Source: Symbiodinium natans (taxonomy: Eukaryota; Sar; Dinophyceae; Suessiales; Symbiodiniaceae). From it: 21,737 bases of DNA. Shown here in pieces: positions 1-9,244 of this stretch. The DNA lies in assembly GCA_905221605.1 (NCBI GenBank), contig CAJNDS010001356.1, positions 1-21,737 of the forward strand, written 5' to 3'. The position numbers and the translations under genes were made by a program. Position 1 is the first letter of the stretch. Each line of letters begins with the position of its first letter. The notes beneath the pieces are model-generated. The model was not told the DNA's origin. It searched no databases and was given only the letters and a program-made list of their open reading frames with translations.

Positions 1-2
1 TT

Positions 3-1502
3 CAAGCGTTGTGGCAAGGCGCAGTCAAGGCGTCTCCAACAGCCACGTGTTCCCTATGCAACCAGCCAGCCACCAGGAAGCATGTTCTCTGGGAATGCCA
101 ATGGTGGAAAAAGCATGGTGAGCAGCCGCCTCGGTGGTGGGAAGACTACCCGGAGCATCAATCCACCGATTGTCTTTGGAACTTTGGACTCATGCCCAAC
201 CTGCCCAGGGAGTTTCCTCACAGAGATTCCATTCTAGAAGTCCGGGGAGTCCTCCGCAACCCCGATCAAATTCCTGAAGGCGCTTTTGCAGCCACTGACG
301 CCAGTGGCGGCCCCACTACTGACCATCGGCTTCAAAACATTGTGTGGGGTTTGATAGTCTATGAATGGTGTGGTGACACGCCCAAACAAATTGGGTCCAT
401 TGCTGGCCTTCTGGGCAATGAGCAATCAGTGTACCGCGGGGAGGCTAAGGCCATCCAACAAGCGGCCCTTCTCCTTCCGAAGGGAACTGACGTAACCAGT
501 GATTGCAAAGGGGCAGTTGCACGTGCCAGGAGGGGCCCTAACGGGGGAGGAGGACACCAAGACATTTTCGGTACTGCACCCACCCATGAACTTCGCCTCA
601 CATGGGTTCCGTCCCATCTAGGGCGCGAGGAATTTAAGGAAAAAATGGGGGCAGGGCAGGAATGGAGGCGTTCCATCAATGCTGAAGTTGATGCACTGGT
701 GTCCAGGCACGCCAAAACTCTCTACAGCACTGAGCTTGCAGAAAGGTTGCAGAAAAATGACAAATTGGCCACGGATGTTGCCGGTTTCTTAGGACGCAGG
801 CTCCTCTCCTTGCTTGAAGGGGGAAAAAAGGATGGCCCTCAAGTGATCTTCCCTAAAGAGCAGCTACAGGAAGAGCCTGTCAAGACTCCCTCCAGCAGCT
901 CCTCCTCAAGCCACTCCGCCTTCTCCAAAAACCGATGGACGAAACGCCAAAAAACTCAGCGGGGCAAGCAAGCATCCAGAGGCCAGGATCCCACCGCCTT
1001 GAATCCTGCGGAGGGCACCCCAAGGGGTGACGTTACAAAGGCACGGCCCGAAGGAACAGGGAGCCTTAACAAGAAGCAAATTTTGACAGGTTTGGTACAA
1101 GGCACCCTCGACGCTAAGGGGCACACCTTTGCAATCACCCGTGACACCGTTAACAATTTGCAAACCAAGTGTGAAAACTGCGGTTTGTGGATTCAGCAAG
1201 TTGACACCAAAGACACCTTCAACCGGAAAACCCACAACCACTGCAAGGGTCATCCGGACAGCGTTCCCTCCCCAACATGGACCTGGCACCCGTCTCACGT
1301 GATGTTGAATGAGGGATACAGATGGGTCTGCACGAAATGCAATAGCGCTCAAAGTGTGGGGGCGATAACACACGGCCCCCTTGAAAGACCCTGTTTAAAC
1401 GCCCCGAACAAGCGGCCCCAATCAAGTGCCCTCAAATTAAATAAAGCAGCCCAGGGAACTCCGTCGGTTGCCACCTTTTTTGGGGGCCTAAGAAAGGGAT
1501 AG
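3..1502 (+). CDS. LINE-type retrotransposon polyprotein, C-terminal part: zinc finger + RNase H (5' end outside window)
   Basis: The frame is open from the window edge to a TAG at 1500-1502, so this is the 3' part of a longer ORF; upstream endonuclease and reverse transcriptase would lie outside. Numbering from the codon at 9, a C-x2-C-x7-H-x4-C finger (C14, C17, H25, C30, with HVLWEC) matches the zinc-binding segment that follows many LINE reverse transcriptases. An RNase H domain follows (about 90-235) with all expected acidic/His positions visible: D97 in ATDASGG, E145 in RGEAKAI, D165 in TSDCKGAV, H203 in WVPSHLG and D228 in NAEVDALV. A Ser/Lys-rich linker (about 270-350) leads to a C-terminal Cys/His cluster (C388, C391, H409/H411, C412, then C441, C444) that could bind zinc. 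The family's known role is degrading the RNA strand during target-primed reverse transcription. The frame and catalytic residues are intact, so this copy looks recent. Family confidence is high; the exact clade is not determined. Confidence 0.88.
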   Translation, partial: QALWQGAVKASPTATCSLCNQPATRKHVLWECQWWKKHGEQPPRWWEDYPEHQSTDCLWNFGLMPNLPREFPHRDSILEVRGVLRNPDQIPEGAFAATDASGGPTTDHRLQNIVWGLIVYEWCGDTPKQIGSIAGLLGNEQSVYRGEAKAIQQAALLLPKGTDVTSDCKGAVARARRGPNGGGGHQDIFGTAPTHELRLTWVPSHLGREEFKEKMGAGQEWRRSINAEVDALVSRHAKTLYSTELAERLQKNDKLATDVAGFLGRRLLSLLEGGKKDGPQVIFPKEQLQEEPVKTPSSSSSSSHSAFSKNRWTKRQKTQRGKQASRGQDPTALNPAEGTPRGDVTKARPEGTGSLNKKQILTGLVQGTLDAKGHTFAITRDTVNNLQTKCENCGLWIQQVDTKDTFNRKTHNHCKGHPDSVPSPTWTWHPSHVMLNEGYRWVCTKCNSAQSVGAITHGPLERPCLNAPNKRPQSSALKLNKAAQGTPSVATFFGGLRKG

Positions 1503-1710
1503 CACGTGTAGGGGTGAGACAAAGTGAAATCGGCATATTGCTTTTGTCTTGTTTATAAAAGTTCCCCTTTCAAGACGTTTGCACTTGCCCAGTTTCCACA
1601 AGCCCAGCCCTAACCTCCCTAAGTGCGCAAATTCCGCATGCCGCAGCCACTGGTCTTCAGACAGAGGTAGCAGCCCTAGGGCAGTGTAGCTACCTCCGTA
1701 ACTGTAGGTT
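1503..1710 (+). other. LINE 3' flank / junction to next element
   Basis: This short stretch separates the LINE stop codon from the Met of the next ORF. It contains no repeat, poly(A) tail or A-rich tract that would mark a classical LINE 3' end. A TATAAAA-like string lies near 1553-1559, but dinoflagellate promoters are not known to depend on TATA, so no function is assigned. It may be the 3' UTR of one element fused to the 5' UTR of the next. Confidence 0.3.
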
Positions 1711-2057
1711 ATGGGATGGGGCCAGGGCAAAGGAAAGGGGGCACAGCCTCCTCAAGGCAAAGGCAAAGGCAAAGGGGGGGGTACCAACCTCCCGGAGCAG
1801 GTAAAGGGGGCCATCCTCCTGGAGCCAAAGGCGAGATCCCCTTCAAGCGACCCTCCAAGAAAGACAGGGACCGCCTGAAGCAGCTAGGGTTGTGGCCACC
1901 TCCTAAGGGGCAAGGCAAGAACGCCCAATCAAGCCAAAACCCAGCACCAGAAGGGGGCCACCCCAGGCCACCCACGCCTCCCCCGGCAGACGGCGAGCAC
2001 CCTCGACAAGCCGCAGTCGCACGCCTCGCCAGGGTCGTGTCTTTTGGCAGAGTCTGA
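1711..2057 (+). pseudogene. Possible LINE ORF1-like basic Gly/Lys/Pro-rich protein, frame broken at a G8 run
   Basis: Translation from the ATG at 1711 begins MGWGQGKGKGAQPPQGKGKG and reaches the G run at 1774-1781. The protein-like composition then continues in another frame (GYQPPGAGKGGHPPGAKGE, then KRPSKKDRDRLKQLGLWPPP), ending with TGA at 2055-2057. Restoring continuity needs one extra base, so a one-base loss in the homopolymer is the simplest explanation. A small, basic, low-complexity, RNA-binding-like protein just downstream of a LINE ORF2 end is what an ORF1 of a second head-to-tail copy would look like. No CCHC knuckle or RRM is visible, so the family call is inference. It could also be a chance GC-rich ORF. 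The frame stays open without Met in the reverse direction too, typical of GC-rich shadows. Confidence 0.35.
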
Positions 2058-2320
2058 CTAGGAGCCCAATCGGTGAACTTCTCATTAGTAATCCCCATTT
2101 TGCCGGGGTATTGGGCAACCAAGATAGTTTTTGGTAGGCGGGGGCTCTAACCACAGGGATCAAGGACGCCACGTAGGTAGTTTGGGGGGGGGGGGGGCCG
2201 GGCGGTCCGGAAATTGCCCCCGCATCAGGAAGAGCGTTTTTTTTTGCTTTCTGGTGACGGTATGGAGTTGCTACTGCAGAGTGTACGGCAGCGGAACTTG
2301 CGGAACAAGCTTAGGCGCGT
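2058..2320. other. Non-coding stretch with G14 homopolymer
   Basis: No credible gene is seen. The notable item is a run of 14 consecutive G at 2184-2197, followed by GC-rich sequence, which could form a G-quadruplex or reflect slippage or an assembly ambiguity. A T9 run follows at about 2239. Confidence 0.5.
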
Positions 2321-2623
2321 ATGCCGGGGAACAGCAGGAATGCGACGCGTCCGGGGCGACCCAACAGCCCGACGCCCAGTTCGACTTACCATGAGGCAGT
2401 CCAGCAGCCTAAGCTTCTGTGTCAGCGTGCTGATGCAGAAGCTTCTTTTGCTTGCAGGGCCCGAAGTGAAGTTCCTGAACCGCCCGAAGACGGTGAGAGC
2501 CGCTCACATAGTGAGTTTCGCAGGCAGGGGCTTGTTCCATTTCTTGCGCATCTTGCCAAGAGCAAGGAACCTAGTTCGACTTATTATGAAGGTTGGAAGA
2601 AGCAAGTAACACAGTTACTCTGA
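2321..2623 (+). CDS. Hypothetical short ORF, 100 aa, doubtful
   Basis: This open frame starts MPGNSRNATRPGRPNS and ends QVTQLL. It contains two similar short peptides, PSSTYHE and PSSTYYEG, which resemble the GAFYEGE peptide in the minisatellite that follows directly, so the ORF may be the upstream, more diverged part of the same repeat. An overlapping ORF in another frame (2214-2609) is similarly long, which weakens the coding case. No domain is recognised. It may be non-coding. Confidence 0.2.
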   Translation: MPGNSRNATRPGRPNSPTPSSTYHEAVQQPKLLCQRADAEASFACRARSEVPEPPEDGESRSHSEFRRQGLVPFLAHLAKSKEPSSTYYEGWKKQVTQLL

Positions 2624-2633
2624 GTGTTATCCT

Positions 2634-2960
2634 GGTGCATTTTGTGAAGGAGAACCACCTGGAAAGGCCTCCAAGAAGCTGGAAATCCTTTTTTTGGTGC
2701 ATTTTATGAAGGAGAGCTACCTGGAAAGGCTTTGAAGGAAAGGAGAACTGCCTGGAAAGGCCTTCAAGGAGCTGGAAATCCTTATCCTCATGCATTTTAT
2801 GAAGGAGAACTACCTGGAAAGACCTTCAAGAGCTGGAAAGCCTTATCCTGGTGCATTTTATGAAGAACACCACAAGCCCAGTCATTTTATGAAGAACAAC
2901 CAGAGCAGCCTTATCACTGAGCATTTTCTAGAGAGCAACAACCATTGCTGGAGACATGTG
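2634..2960 (+). repeat. Degenerate ~62-bp minisatellite (GGTGCATTTTATGAAGGAGA units)
   Basis: Units begin with GTGCATTTT(A/G)TGAAG at about 2634, 2696, 2790 and 2850, with half-length or decayed units at about 2757, 2881 and 2920. The inner part reads CCTGGAAAGGCCTTCAAGAA followed by GCTGGAAATCC. Spacing is about 62 bp, with one interval near 94 and late intervals near 31, suggesting a ~31-bp half unit. Translation of successive units gives the same peptide core GAFYEGELPGK, but in two different frames (frame of 2622, then of 2696/2789, then of 2850), so no single ORF spans the array. It is either a former coding repeat now frame-broken or a non-coding tandem repeat. Confidence 0.7.
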
Positions 2961-5499
2961 CCGGCTGATGGCTAGGAGTGAGATCGCCCATCACACAATC
3001 GAGGTAACCGACCGATCATGAGAGTCTCCCCAACACAAACTGCCACGAAGCCTCCGCAGGCGGCCCACACGCACTTGAGCAATATCGGGAAGCTCGTGAG
3101 ATCCGGGACAAAGACAAGAACGATCTCCAGCGAACCAGGCCACGGCATCATGTCATCATACTTGAAGTTGCTCATCAGCCGCCGAAAATCTGAAAAAGAC
3201 GGAGGATGGAAGTAGAGGAAGACTGCCAACAGGTACTAAACACACGTACTATTGTGCCACACCCTGCATCCAATAAAAGATAGAGAACAAGGCAAACGCG
3301 ATGTTTGCCCGCCTCTCAATGCAGGTGCGCCGACACGAGAGACAGCAAATGTCTCTTCGACGCAGCCCGCATTGGCTTGTGCGAACCTCCGACGAGGCGT
3401 TGCCGAGCGGAAGAGGATGATAGGCGAAGGCCCAACAGCAGCAGATTGCACACACGAAACCTTATTCAGGCGGAGAATTGCACCGGAGAGACGAGGGTAC
3501 CTTGCTGCTTAGAGCGATCAAGAAAAACAAAACACTCCACAGACGTCCTGCCGCAGGCCCGCAGCAAGCCGGAGCGACCTCCAGCCGACGCCTATGAGCC
3601 GAACTGAGCTGCCAGGGAAGAACTGAAGAAACGCTGTGATTCCTAATGCACATTGGGCGAGGTGCGGCAGGACCTTACCAGCCTCCAAAGAAAAACGTCC
3701 TACCCGTCGAAGAAGAAGCCGAAGGCTGGATCCGTAAGGAAGCTCATGTACACAATGTTCACCGGATCATGTCAGGCCGATCGGGAAGATGGCAAGCTCA
3801 ACCAGGAAACCTATCGACATGGGCAGGACCGTCGGACGAGGTCGAGGCTGTCCTTTTTCAAAAACGGTGGTGCAACGCAGGACCCTGGCAATACCCTGGA
3901 GTTCACATCCCACCACAAGGAGAACAACCGAACCGATTCGGAGCCACCAGCCACGCGTCTCTTTCTGCAGTCGAATTTAACATTGCAGACGCCGGACACT
4001 CTGGCTCGGGTGAACTAGATTCATACCCAGTCTCCTCGACGAGCTTTCCACGCGCGAGCAGCACTGATGGGCGTCTCTAGACTGCAAATAAAAGGCATCT
4101 ATTTAACAACGTGCCGAACTCCGCCTTTCGCCAGGTTCGACGGGTCTCTATCAGCTTCTGGGGACAGGCATAGAGCCGCCGGGAAGAAGCGCAGGCTGAA
4201 ACTGGTCGCAGGGACACGAAACAGCAGCTTATCGCGCGGGCAACCTTCGATCTCTGCACAGACACCGCCCGAAGCGAACAAACAGCAACCGAAAACACTC
4301 CCATTATGATGCGTGAAACATAAAAAAAAACACTACACAATCGACGTTCTGCACGAGGCGGACTGGAGCCCGGGCGATCGGCCGCGACAGACATGCATCA
4401 TGCGAGGAATGCCTGTGGAGGAGTCTTGACTGCAACTCGAACAGTCGATGGTGCCCCCACCTTTGCCGATTCTTCCGATCGCTGCGACCTTTCCTACCTA
4501 GGTCATCCGGCACTCTATCAAACCACCGGAAAAGAAGTGCTATTGCCGGACGGGATGACAGGTGCAGCCTCGACTGCCTATGCAAAAAGCGAAAACATCT
4601 CCCCTGTATGTGCAATGGACGAAATTACTACAGAGAACCTACTACCGACGTCCTAGGTGCATATTTTTCTACACGGCAATGACCCGTGACCCATTACGAC
4701 GCGACATGCCGCGTTGCCGATAGTTGTTTCTTCGGAACGAGCAAGAACCGAGAGATGCAGGTTGGCGGCGACATGAATACCAGTCTGCAATATGGGCAGG
4801 TATCGGAGCCTGAGCTGCATTGAATCTATCAGCAAAGCAAGAAAAGTATTCCGCAAAGCAAGACGATATTCTTCTTGTCGTTGTCCTGAACCCATAGGTG
4901 GCATCCCGACACCATAATTCCATCTCGATGACTCAGGCCACGCCGCGTGCAATACTGGCCTACAACACCGATGAAAATGCATCCACTCAGGAGGTTTGCA
5001 GAGTAGCCGCTGGGCCAGTATGAAGTGCGGATACGAGGTGGCGCATTATCGCACACGTTCAACTACTTACCTCCTAGACAAACTTCGCAACGTTTGTGTC
5101 GCTTCAGACACACGGTCAGCCAGTGCAAAGGAACCGCTACCGTTCGATACTGCCACTGGCAAAGAGTACGTCGGCGGATAGACCCCTTGGCTCCTAGGTG
5201 TCTACTGTACATGCCGAGTCAACAAAACTGGGCCAAGAAAAGACTTGGGTGCTGCATGACGTGTGCTGCATAGCATGCCCTCGTGTCAAGACAAAACCCC
5301 AAAACCCCGTCCTCGCATGTGCTTCAACAGACGCTGCCCGCAACCTTCGAATGCACGGCGACGAGTGTAGTCCGTTCACGTGCGCGCATGAATCAATATA
5401 ACTTACAGAACCTTCCCCATCACATGTAAGACGATACGCGCACATTTGCTCATATCCCCTCAGAAACAAGAGCAACGGACTAGAACCCATCCCTTCTCG
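2961..5499. other. Mixed-composition DNA without recognisable genes
   Basis: Only short ORFs (60-144 codons) occur, on both strands and overlapping in several frames. None has a recognisable motif, signal peptide or membrane segment. No tandem repeat, rRNA, tRNA or telomeric motif was seen. The longest ORF (3646-4080) is listed separately as doubtful. Small exons of an intron-rich gene could be hidden here, because dinoflagellate introns use non-canonical donor sites that cannot be called by eye. Confidence 0.5.
3646..4080 (+). CDS. Hypothetical ORF, 144 aa, doubtful
   Basis: The ORF runs from ATG 3646 to TAG 4078-4080, with an in-frame TGA just upstream at 3637. The product begins MHIGRGAAGPYQPPKKNVLP and has a short acidic stretch (VEEEAEG) and a Trp/Pro-rich middle (WCNAGPWQYPGVHIPPQ). 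No domain is recognised. A 121-codon ORF in another frame covers most of the same DNA (3653-4018), so either or both may be spurious. No neighbouring feature supports a function. Confidence 0.2.
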   Translation: MHIGRGAAGPYQPPKKNVLPVEEEAEGWIRKEAHVHNVHRIMSGRSGRWQAQPGNLSTWAGPSDEVEAVLFQKRWCNAGPWQYPGVHIPPQGEQPNRFGATSHASLSAVEFNIADAGHSGSGELDSYPVSSTSFPRASSTDGRL

Positions 5500-5522
5500 A
5501 TATATATATATATATATATATG
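5500..5522. repeat. (TA)n microsatellite
   Basis: An uninterrupted alternating AT tract of about 22 bases. It lies about 45 bases before the large AT-rich satellite begins. Confidence 0.9.
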
Positions 5523-5900
5523 TGAGAGGGACCTTTTGGGTCCATTTCACGTATATCACTTGTATGAGGAATTTAATTTATTTACCTATTAATTTCTTTA
5601 ATTTCTTTAATTTCTGGGGCTCTCTTAGGGAAATAAATGAAATTAAAGAAATTAATTAATTTCTTTAATTTCTTTATTTTCTGGGCCTCTCTGTGCGAAA
5701 TTAAAGAAATTAAAGAAATTAATTAATTTCATTAATTTCTTTAATTTCCGGGCCTCTCTGTGAGAAATTAAAGAAATTAAAGAAACTAAATAATTTCATT
5801 AATTTCTTTAATTTCTGGGACTCTCTGTGCGAAATTAAAGAAATTAAAGAAATTAATTAATTTCTTTAATTTCATTAATTTCATTAATTTCTTTAATTTA

Positions 5901-6040
5901 TTTTAATTAGTCCGTGAGCCGGGGGGCCCCCCCCAATTAATTTCTTTAATTTCTTTAATTTCTGGGCCTCTCTGTGAGAAATTAAAGAAATTAAAGAAAT
6001 TAATTCCGGTAGCCCTTCGGGCTTGCGAGACTAATTAAAA
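5901..6040. repeat. Inverted stem-loop pair 1
   Basis: The left element (call it H', 5901-5941) reads TTTTAATTAGTCCGTGAGCC, a G/C-run loop, then CCCAATTAA. The right element (H, 6001-6040) reads TTCCGGTAGCCCTTCGGGCT, then TGCGAGACTAATTAAAA. The reverse complement of H aligns with H' over its whole length (AATTAGTC, C, G, AGCC ... GGCTACC ... AATT), so they are one element in opposite orientations. Each carries an AGCC(C)/(G)GGCT stem. The ~60 bp between them are themselves palindromic around the hinge. Confidence 0.85.
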
Positions 6041-6320
6041 GAAATTAAAGAAATTAAAGAAATTAAAGAAATTAATGAAATTAATTAATTTCTTTAATTT
6101 CTTTAATTTCTGGGCCTCTCTGTGAGAAAATAAAGAAATTAAAGAAATTAATTAATTTCATTAATTTCTTTAATTTCTGGGCCTCTCCGTGAGAAATTAA
6201 AGAAATTAAAGAAATTAATTAATTTCTTTAATTTCTGGGCCTCTCTGTGCGAAATTAAAGAAATTAAAGAAATTAATTAATTTCTTTAATTTCATTAATT
6301 TCATTAATTTCTTTAATTTA

Positions 6321-6361
6321 TTTTAATTAGTCCCGTGAGCCGGGGGGGCCCCCCCAATTAC
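6321..6361. repeat. Solitary H' element
   Basis: An H' copy (AATTAGTCCCGTGAGCC, long G/C run) without a partnering H. The following monomers carry the GTGCCTCT hinge variant and a shortened arm, so the partner was probably lost by a deletion. Confidence 0.8.
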
Positions 6362-6678
6362 TTTCTTTAATTTCTTTAATTTCTGTGCCTCTCTGTGAGA
6401 AATTAAAGAAATCAATTAATTTCATTAATTTCTTTAATTTCTGGGCCTCTCTGTGAGAAATTAAAGAAATTAAAGAAATTAAAGAAATTAATTAATTTCA
6501 TTAATTTCTTTAATTTCTGGGCCTCTCTGTGCGAAATTAAAGAAATTAAAGAAATTAAAGAAATTAATTAATTTCATTAATTTCTTTAATTTCTGGGCCT
6601 CTCTGTGCGAAATTAAAGAAATTAAAGAAATCAATTAATTTCTTTAATTTCATTAATTTCATTAATTTATTTAATTTA

Positions 6679-6810
6679 TTTTAATTAGTCCCGTGAGCCG
6701 GGGGGGCTACCCCAATTAATTTCTTTAATTTCTGGGCCTCTCTGTGAGAAATTAAAGAAATTAAAGAAATTAATTCCGGTAGCCCTTCGGGCTTGCGAGA
6801 CTAATTAAAA
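6679..6810. repeat. Inverted stem-loop pair 2
   Basis: H' at 6679-6719 with GGCTACCCC, and H at 6771-6810. The partner arms are closer than in pair 1 because one 9-mer step is missing between them. Confidence 0.85.
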
Positions 6811-7099
6811 GAAATTAATGAAATTAAAGAAATTACAGAAATTAATGAAATTAATTAATTTCTTTAATTTCTTTAATTTCTGGGCCTCTCTGTGAGAAAA
6901 TAAAGAAATTAAAGAAATTAATTAATTTCATTAATTTCTTTAATTTCTGGGCCTCCCTATGAGAAATTAAAGAAATTAAAGAAATTAATTAATTTCATTA
7001 ATTTCTTTAATTTCTTGGCCTCTCTGTGCGAAATTAAAGAAATTAAAGAAATTAATTAATTTCTTTAATTTCATTAATTTCATTAATTTCTTTAATTTA

Positions 7100-7240
7100 T
7101 TTTAATTAGTCCCGTGAGCCGGGTGGGCTACCCCAATTAATTTCTTTAATTTCTTTAATTTCTGGGCCTCTCTGTGAGAAATTAAAGAAATTAAAGAAAT
7201 TAATTCAGGTAGCCCTTCGGGCTTGCGAGACTAATTAAAA
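7100..7240. repeat. Inverted stem-loop pair 3
   Basis: H' at 7100-7139 has the loop variant CCGGGTGGGCTACC. H at 7201-7240 has the diagnostic variant TTCAGGTAG in place of TTCCGGTAG, shared only with pair 6 and the outlier at 10.6 kb. Confidence 0.85.
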
Positions 7241-7453
7241 GAAATTAAAGAAATTAAAGAAATTAATGAAATTAATTAGTTTCTTTAATTTCTTTAATTT
7301 CTGGGCCTCCCTATGAGAAATTAAAGAAATTAAAGAAATTAATTGATTTCATTAATTTCTTTAATTTCTGGGCCTCTCTGTGCGAAATTAAAGAAATTAA
7401 AGAAATTAACTAATTTCTTTAATTTCATTAATTTCATTAATTTCTTTAATTTA

Positions 7454-7594
7454 TTTTAAGTAGTCCCGTGAGCCGGGGGGGCTACCCCAATTAATTTCTT
7501 TAATTTCTTTAATTTCTGTGCCTCTCTGTGAGAAATTAAAGAAATTAAAGAAATTAATTCCGGTAGCCCTTCGGGCTTGCGAGACTAATTAAAA
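7454..7594. repeat. Inverted stem-loop pair 4
   Basis: H' at 7454-7493 starts AAGTAGTC instead of AATTAGTC; H is at 7555-7594. The hinge between them is the CTGTGCCTCT variant, shared with pair 7. Confidence 0.85.
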
Positions 7595-7874
7595 GAAATT
7601 AAAGAAATTAAAGAAATTAATGAAATTAATTAATTTCTTTAATTTCTTTAATTTCTGGGCCTCTCTGTGAGAAATTAAAGAAATTAAAGAAATTAATTAA
7701 TTTCATTAATTTCTTTAATTTCTGGGCCTCTCTGTGAGAAATTAAAGAAATTAAAGAAATTAATTAATTTCATTAATTTCTTGTATTTCTGGGCCTCTCT
7801 GTGCGAAATTAAAGAAATTAAAGAAATTAATTAATTTCTTTAATTTCATTAATTTCATTAATTTCTTTAATTTA

Positions 7875-7914
7875 TTTTAAGTAGTCCCGTGAGCCGGGGG
7901 GGGGCCCCAATTAA
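7875..7914. repeat. Solitary H' element at a repeat junction
   Basis: An H' copy with AAGTAGTC and a G-run loop lacking TAC. Its partner is missing and the next H' follows after only about 138 bp, marking the junction between the two ~1.2-kb higher-order repeats. Confidence 0.8.
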
Positions 7915-8012
7915 TTTCATTAATTTCTTTAATTTCTGGGCCTCTCTGTGCGAAATTAAAGAAATTAATGAAATTAATTAATTTCTTTAGTTTCATTAAT
8001 TTCTTTAATTTA

Positions 8013-8161
8013 TTTTAATTAGTCCCGTGAGCCGGGGGGGCTCCCCCAATTAATTTCTTTAATTTCTGTAATTTCTTTAATTTCTGGGCCTCTCTGTGAG
8101 AAATTAAAGAAATTAAAGAAATTAATTCCGGTAGCCCTTCGGGCTTGCGAGACTAATTAAA
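8013..8161. repeat. Inverted stem-loop pair 5
   Basis: H' at 8013-8054 (GGCTCCCCC variant) and H at 8122-8161. It corresponds to pair 2 in the higher-order repeat: both are followed by the same ACAGAAATTAATG variant. Confidence 0.85.
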
Positions 8162-8451
8162 AGAAACTAATGAAATTAAAGAAATTACAGAAATTAATGA
8201 AATTAATTAATTTCTTTAATTTCTTTAATTTCTGGGCCTCTCTGTGAGAAAATAAAGAAATTAAAGAAATTAATTAATTTCATTAATTTCTTTAATTTCT
8301 GGGCCTCCCTATGAGAAATTAAAGAAATTAAAGAAATTAATTAATTTCATTAATTTCTTTAATTTCTGGGCCTCTCTGTGCGAAATTAAAGAAATTAAAG
8401 AAATTAATTAATTTCTTTAATTTCATTAATTTCATTAATTTCTTTAATTTA

Positions 8452-8590
8452 TTTTAATTAGTCCCGTGAGCCGGGGGGGCTACCCCAATTAATTTCTTTA
8501 ATTTCTTTAATTTCTGGGCCTCTCTGTGAGAAATTAATGAAATTAAAGAAATTAATTCAGGTAGCCCTTCAGGCTTGCGAGACTAATTAA
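8452..8590. repeat. Inverted stem-loop pair 6
   Basis: H' at 8452-8491 and H at 8552-8590. H carries TTCAGGTAG as in pair 3, plus CTTCAGGCT, which breaks the innermost stem base pair and keeps the outer four. Confidence 0.85.
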
Positions 8591-8814
8591 AAGAAATTAA
8601 AGAAATTAAAGAAATTAAAGAAATTAATGAAATTAATTAATTTCTTTAATTTCTTTAATTTCTGGGCCTCCCTATGAGAAATTAAAGAAATTAAAGAAAT
8701 TAATTAATTTCATTAATTTCTTTAATTTCTGGGCCTCTCTGTGCGAAATTAAAGAAATTAAAGAAATTAATTAATTTCTTTAATTTCATTAATTTCATTA
8801 ATTTCTTTAATTTA

Positions 8815-8954
8815 TTTTAATTAGTCCCGTGAGCCGGGGGGGCTACCCCAATTAATTTCTTTAATTTCTTTAATTTCTGTGCCTCTCTGTGAGAAATTAA
8901 AGAAATTAAAGAAATTAATTCCGGTAGCCCTTCGGGCTTGCGAGACTAATTAAA
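8815..8954. repeat. Inverted stem-loop pair 7
   Basis: H' at 8815-8853 and H at 8916-8954, with the CTGTGCCTCT hinge between them. It corresponds to pair 4. Confidence 0.85.
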
Positions 8955-9244
8955 AGAAATTAAAGAAATTAAAGAAATTAAAGAAATTAATGAAATTAAT
9001 TAATTTCTTTAATTTCTTTAATTTCTGGGCCTCTCTGTGAGAAATTAAAGAAATTAAAGAAATTAATTAATTTCATTAATTTCTTTAATTTCTGGGCCTC
9101 TCTGTGAGAAATTAAAGAAATTAAAGAAATTAATTAATTTCATTAATTTCTTTAATTTCTGGGCCTCTCTGTGCGAAATTAAAGAAATTAAAGAAATTAA
9201 TTAATTTCTTTAATTTCATTAATTTCATTAATTTCTTTAATTTA

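Larger units (their letters stand above)
6679..7914. repeat. Higher-order repeat copy 1 of the satellite
   Basis: This segment and 8013-9284 share the same ordered set of diagnostic variants: ACAGAAATTAATG after the first H, GAGAAAATAAAG, CCTCCCTATGAG twice, TTCAGGTAG in the second H and CTGTGCCTCT before the third H. The offset is about 1350 bp. This indicates a segmental duplication of about 1.2 kb rather than monomer-by-monomer spread. The part at 5901-6360 resembles the first subunit. Confidence 0.75.

Noticed and set aside
1545-1562. TATA-box promoter
   Set aside because: A single TATAAAA-like string with no other support; dinoflagellate promoters are not known to rely on it.
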